Source: Actinomycetota bacterium (GTDB taxonomy: Bacteria > Actinomycetota > Actinomycetes > Actinomycetales > Microbacteriaceae). Taken from it: DNA of 32,168 nt. Location of the stretch: positions 1-32,168 of the forward strand of contig JAFDWK010000012.1 in the NCBI GenBank assembly GCA_018268515.1. Direction: 5' to 3'. Shown piece by piece: positions 31,480 to 32,168 of the stretch. Position 1 is the stretch's first letter. Every line of letters begins with the position of its first letter. The position numbers and the translations under genes are program-made. Under the pieces are notes generated by a model, which was not told the origin of the DNA, ran no database searches, and was given only the letters and a program-made list of their open reading frames with translations.

Positions 31480-32168
31480 ATGGCCAGCCTGCTGACGCCG
31501 GTGAAGGGCAAGCTCTTCATCGACTCGACGCGCAAATCGACGCACGCGCTCGACGGCGCCTACGCGTCGCTGCTGCGCGGGCACAGCCTCGACTTCGACG
31601 ACCTGCGCGCCTACGAGTACGGCGACCAGATCCGCGACATCGACTGGAAGGCCACCGCCCGGCTCGGATCCCCGGTGGTGCGCCGCTCCCTCGCGACCCG
31701 CATGCACACGGTGCTGTTCGCCGTCGACACGGGCCTCGCGATGACCGCGCTCGCGCACGACGAGAAGCCGAAGAAGGATCTGGCGATCCTGACCGTCGGC
31801 GTCCTCGGGCTGCTCGCACTGCGGCACGGCGACGACTTCTGCCTGGTGCATGGCGACTCGACCGGGGTGCGCCGGCGCGAGATCGGCCGCAGCGAGGCGG
31901 CTCTCGAGCACACCCTGCGCACGATCGACCGTGCCGTCGACGACGCCTCCGCGCCGAGCGACCGGGACTCGCTGCTGTCGTACATCGCGCGCACGATCTC
32001 GCGGCGGATGATCGTGGTGGTGCTGACCGACGACGCCCCGGTCGGCGACGAGACCGAGCGGCTGCTGCGGCGCCTGAACGTGCAGCACGACGTGCTGTGG
32101 ATCACGCTGCGCGACGCGGAGCCCGTGCTGGAATCCCGACCGTCCGCCGCCGGGGCGAAAGCCCGCCG
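31480..32168 (+). CDS. DUF58 domain protein (5' part)
   Basis: The ATG at 31480 follows a gcgggggtgac RBS; the frame runs open to the window end (229 complete codons). The diagnostic DUF58 block is DFDDLRAYEYGDQIRDIDWK, with ATARLGSPVVR following. Next come the VWA-like strands VLFAVDTGLAMTAL and MIVVVLTDDAP. No membrane helix is seen in the visible part. DUF58 proteins work with MoxR ATPases. It is incomplete at the 3' side; the end is beyond the window. Confidence 0.88.
   Translation, partial: MASLLTPVKGKLFIDSTRKSTHALDGAYASLLRGHSLDFDDLRAYEYGDQIRDIDWKATARLGSPVVRRSLATRMHTVLFAVDTGLAMTALAHDEKPKKDLAILTVGVLGLLALRHGDDFCLVHGDSTGVRRREIGRSEAALEHTLRTIDRAVDDASAPSDRDSLLSYIARTISRRMIVVVLTDDAPVGDETERLLRRLNVQHDVLWITLRDAEPVLESRPSAAGAKAR

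Overview
The window reads as chromosome of a high-GC Gram-positive actinobacterium, most likely a Microbacteriaceae member such as Microbacterium. The reasons are about 70% GC, G/C-ending codons, many starts with a TAnnnT box about 6 nt upstream and no room for a ribosome-binding site (leaderless style), actinobacterial variants of familiar proteins, and REP-like 'cgctcaacgacc' repeats. The genus is inference; no rRNA, tRNA, CRISPR array, integrase or transposase was recognised.

Layout. 1-2060: 3' end of a gamma-aminobutyraldehyde-type aldehyde dehydrogenase, a 16-codon ORF behind a 12/12 Shine-Dalgarno sequence, an alpha/beta hydrolase, and two copies of a REP-like element whose 17-bp stems differ by three compensatory base-pair changes. 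2066-5718 (minus): a DUF427 protein followed by an osmoprotectant ABC importer (ATPase, two permeases, binding lipoprotein). 5952-7370 (minus): flavin disulfide oxidoreductase. 7567-10598 (plus): large LuxR-type regulator and a CzcO/YUCCA-like flavoprotein.

10637-25422 is a defence-type island. On the minus strand, reading from 25422 downwards: a 656-aa HsdM-like protein without recognisable catalytic motifs, hsdM, hsdS, a 250-aa membrane protein, a 181-aa membrane protein, a HigB-like toxin, a HigA antitoxin fused to an ImmA/IrrE metallopeptidase domain, a membrane-anchored DUF4230 protein and an IRG/Era-like GTPase. hsdR lies at the far end on the same strand, separated by a plus-strand pair encoding a HipA_2-like kinase and a DUF3037 protein. 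The first four genes overlap by 4 nt in succession (ATGA, GTGA, GTGA), which ties the dead methylase-like protein and a membrane protein to the Type I restriction-modification genes. REP-derived sequence has entered hsdM in frame as a 39-nt tandem repeat.

25618-32168: a secreted lipoprotein, a lactonase-family beta-propeller protein, purA, a decapitated SDR gene, an NTF2-like protein, and a MoxR ATPase-DUF58 pair whose spacer carries a perfect 13-bp hairpin and a 73-bp-period duplication. Several intergenic repeats and hairpins look family-like rather than unique. GGATCC is strongly over-represented across the window (about 80 sites by hand count).
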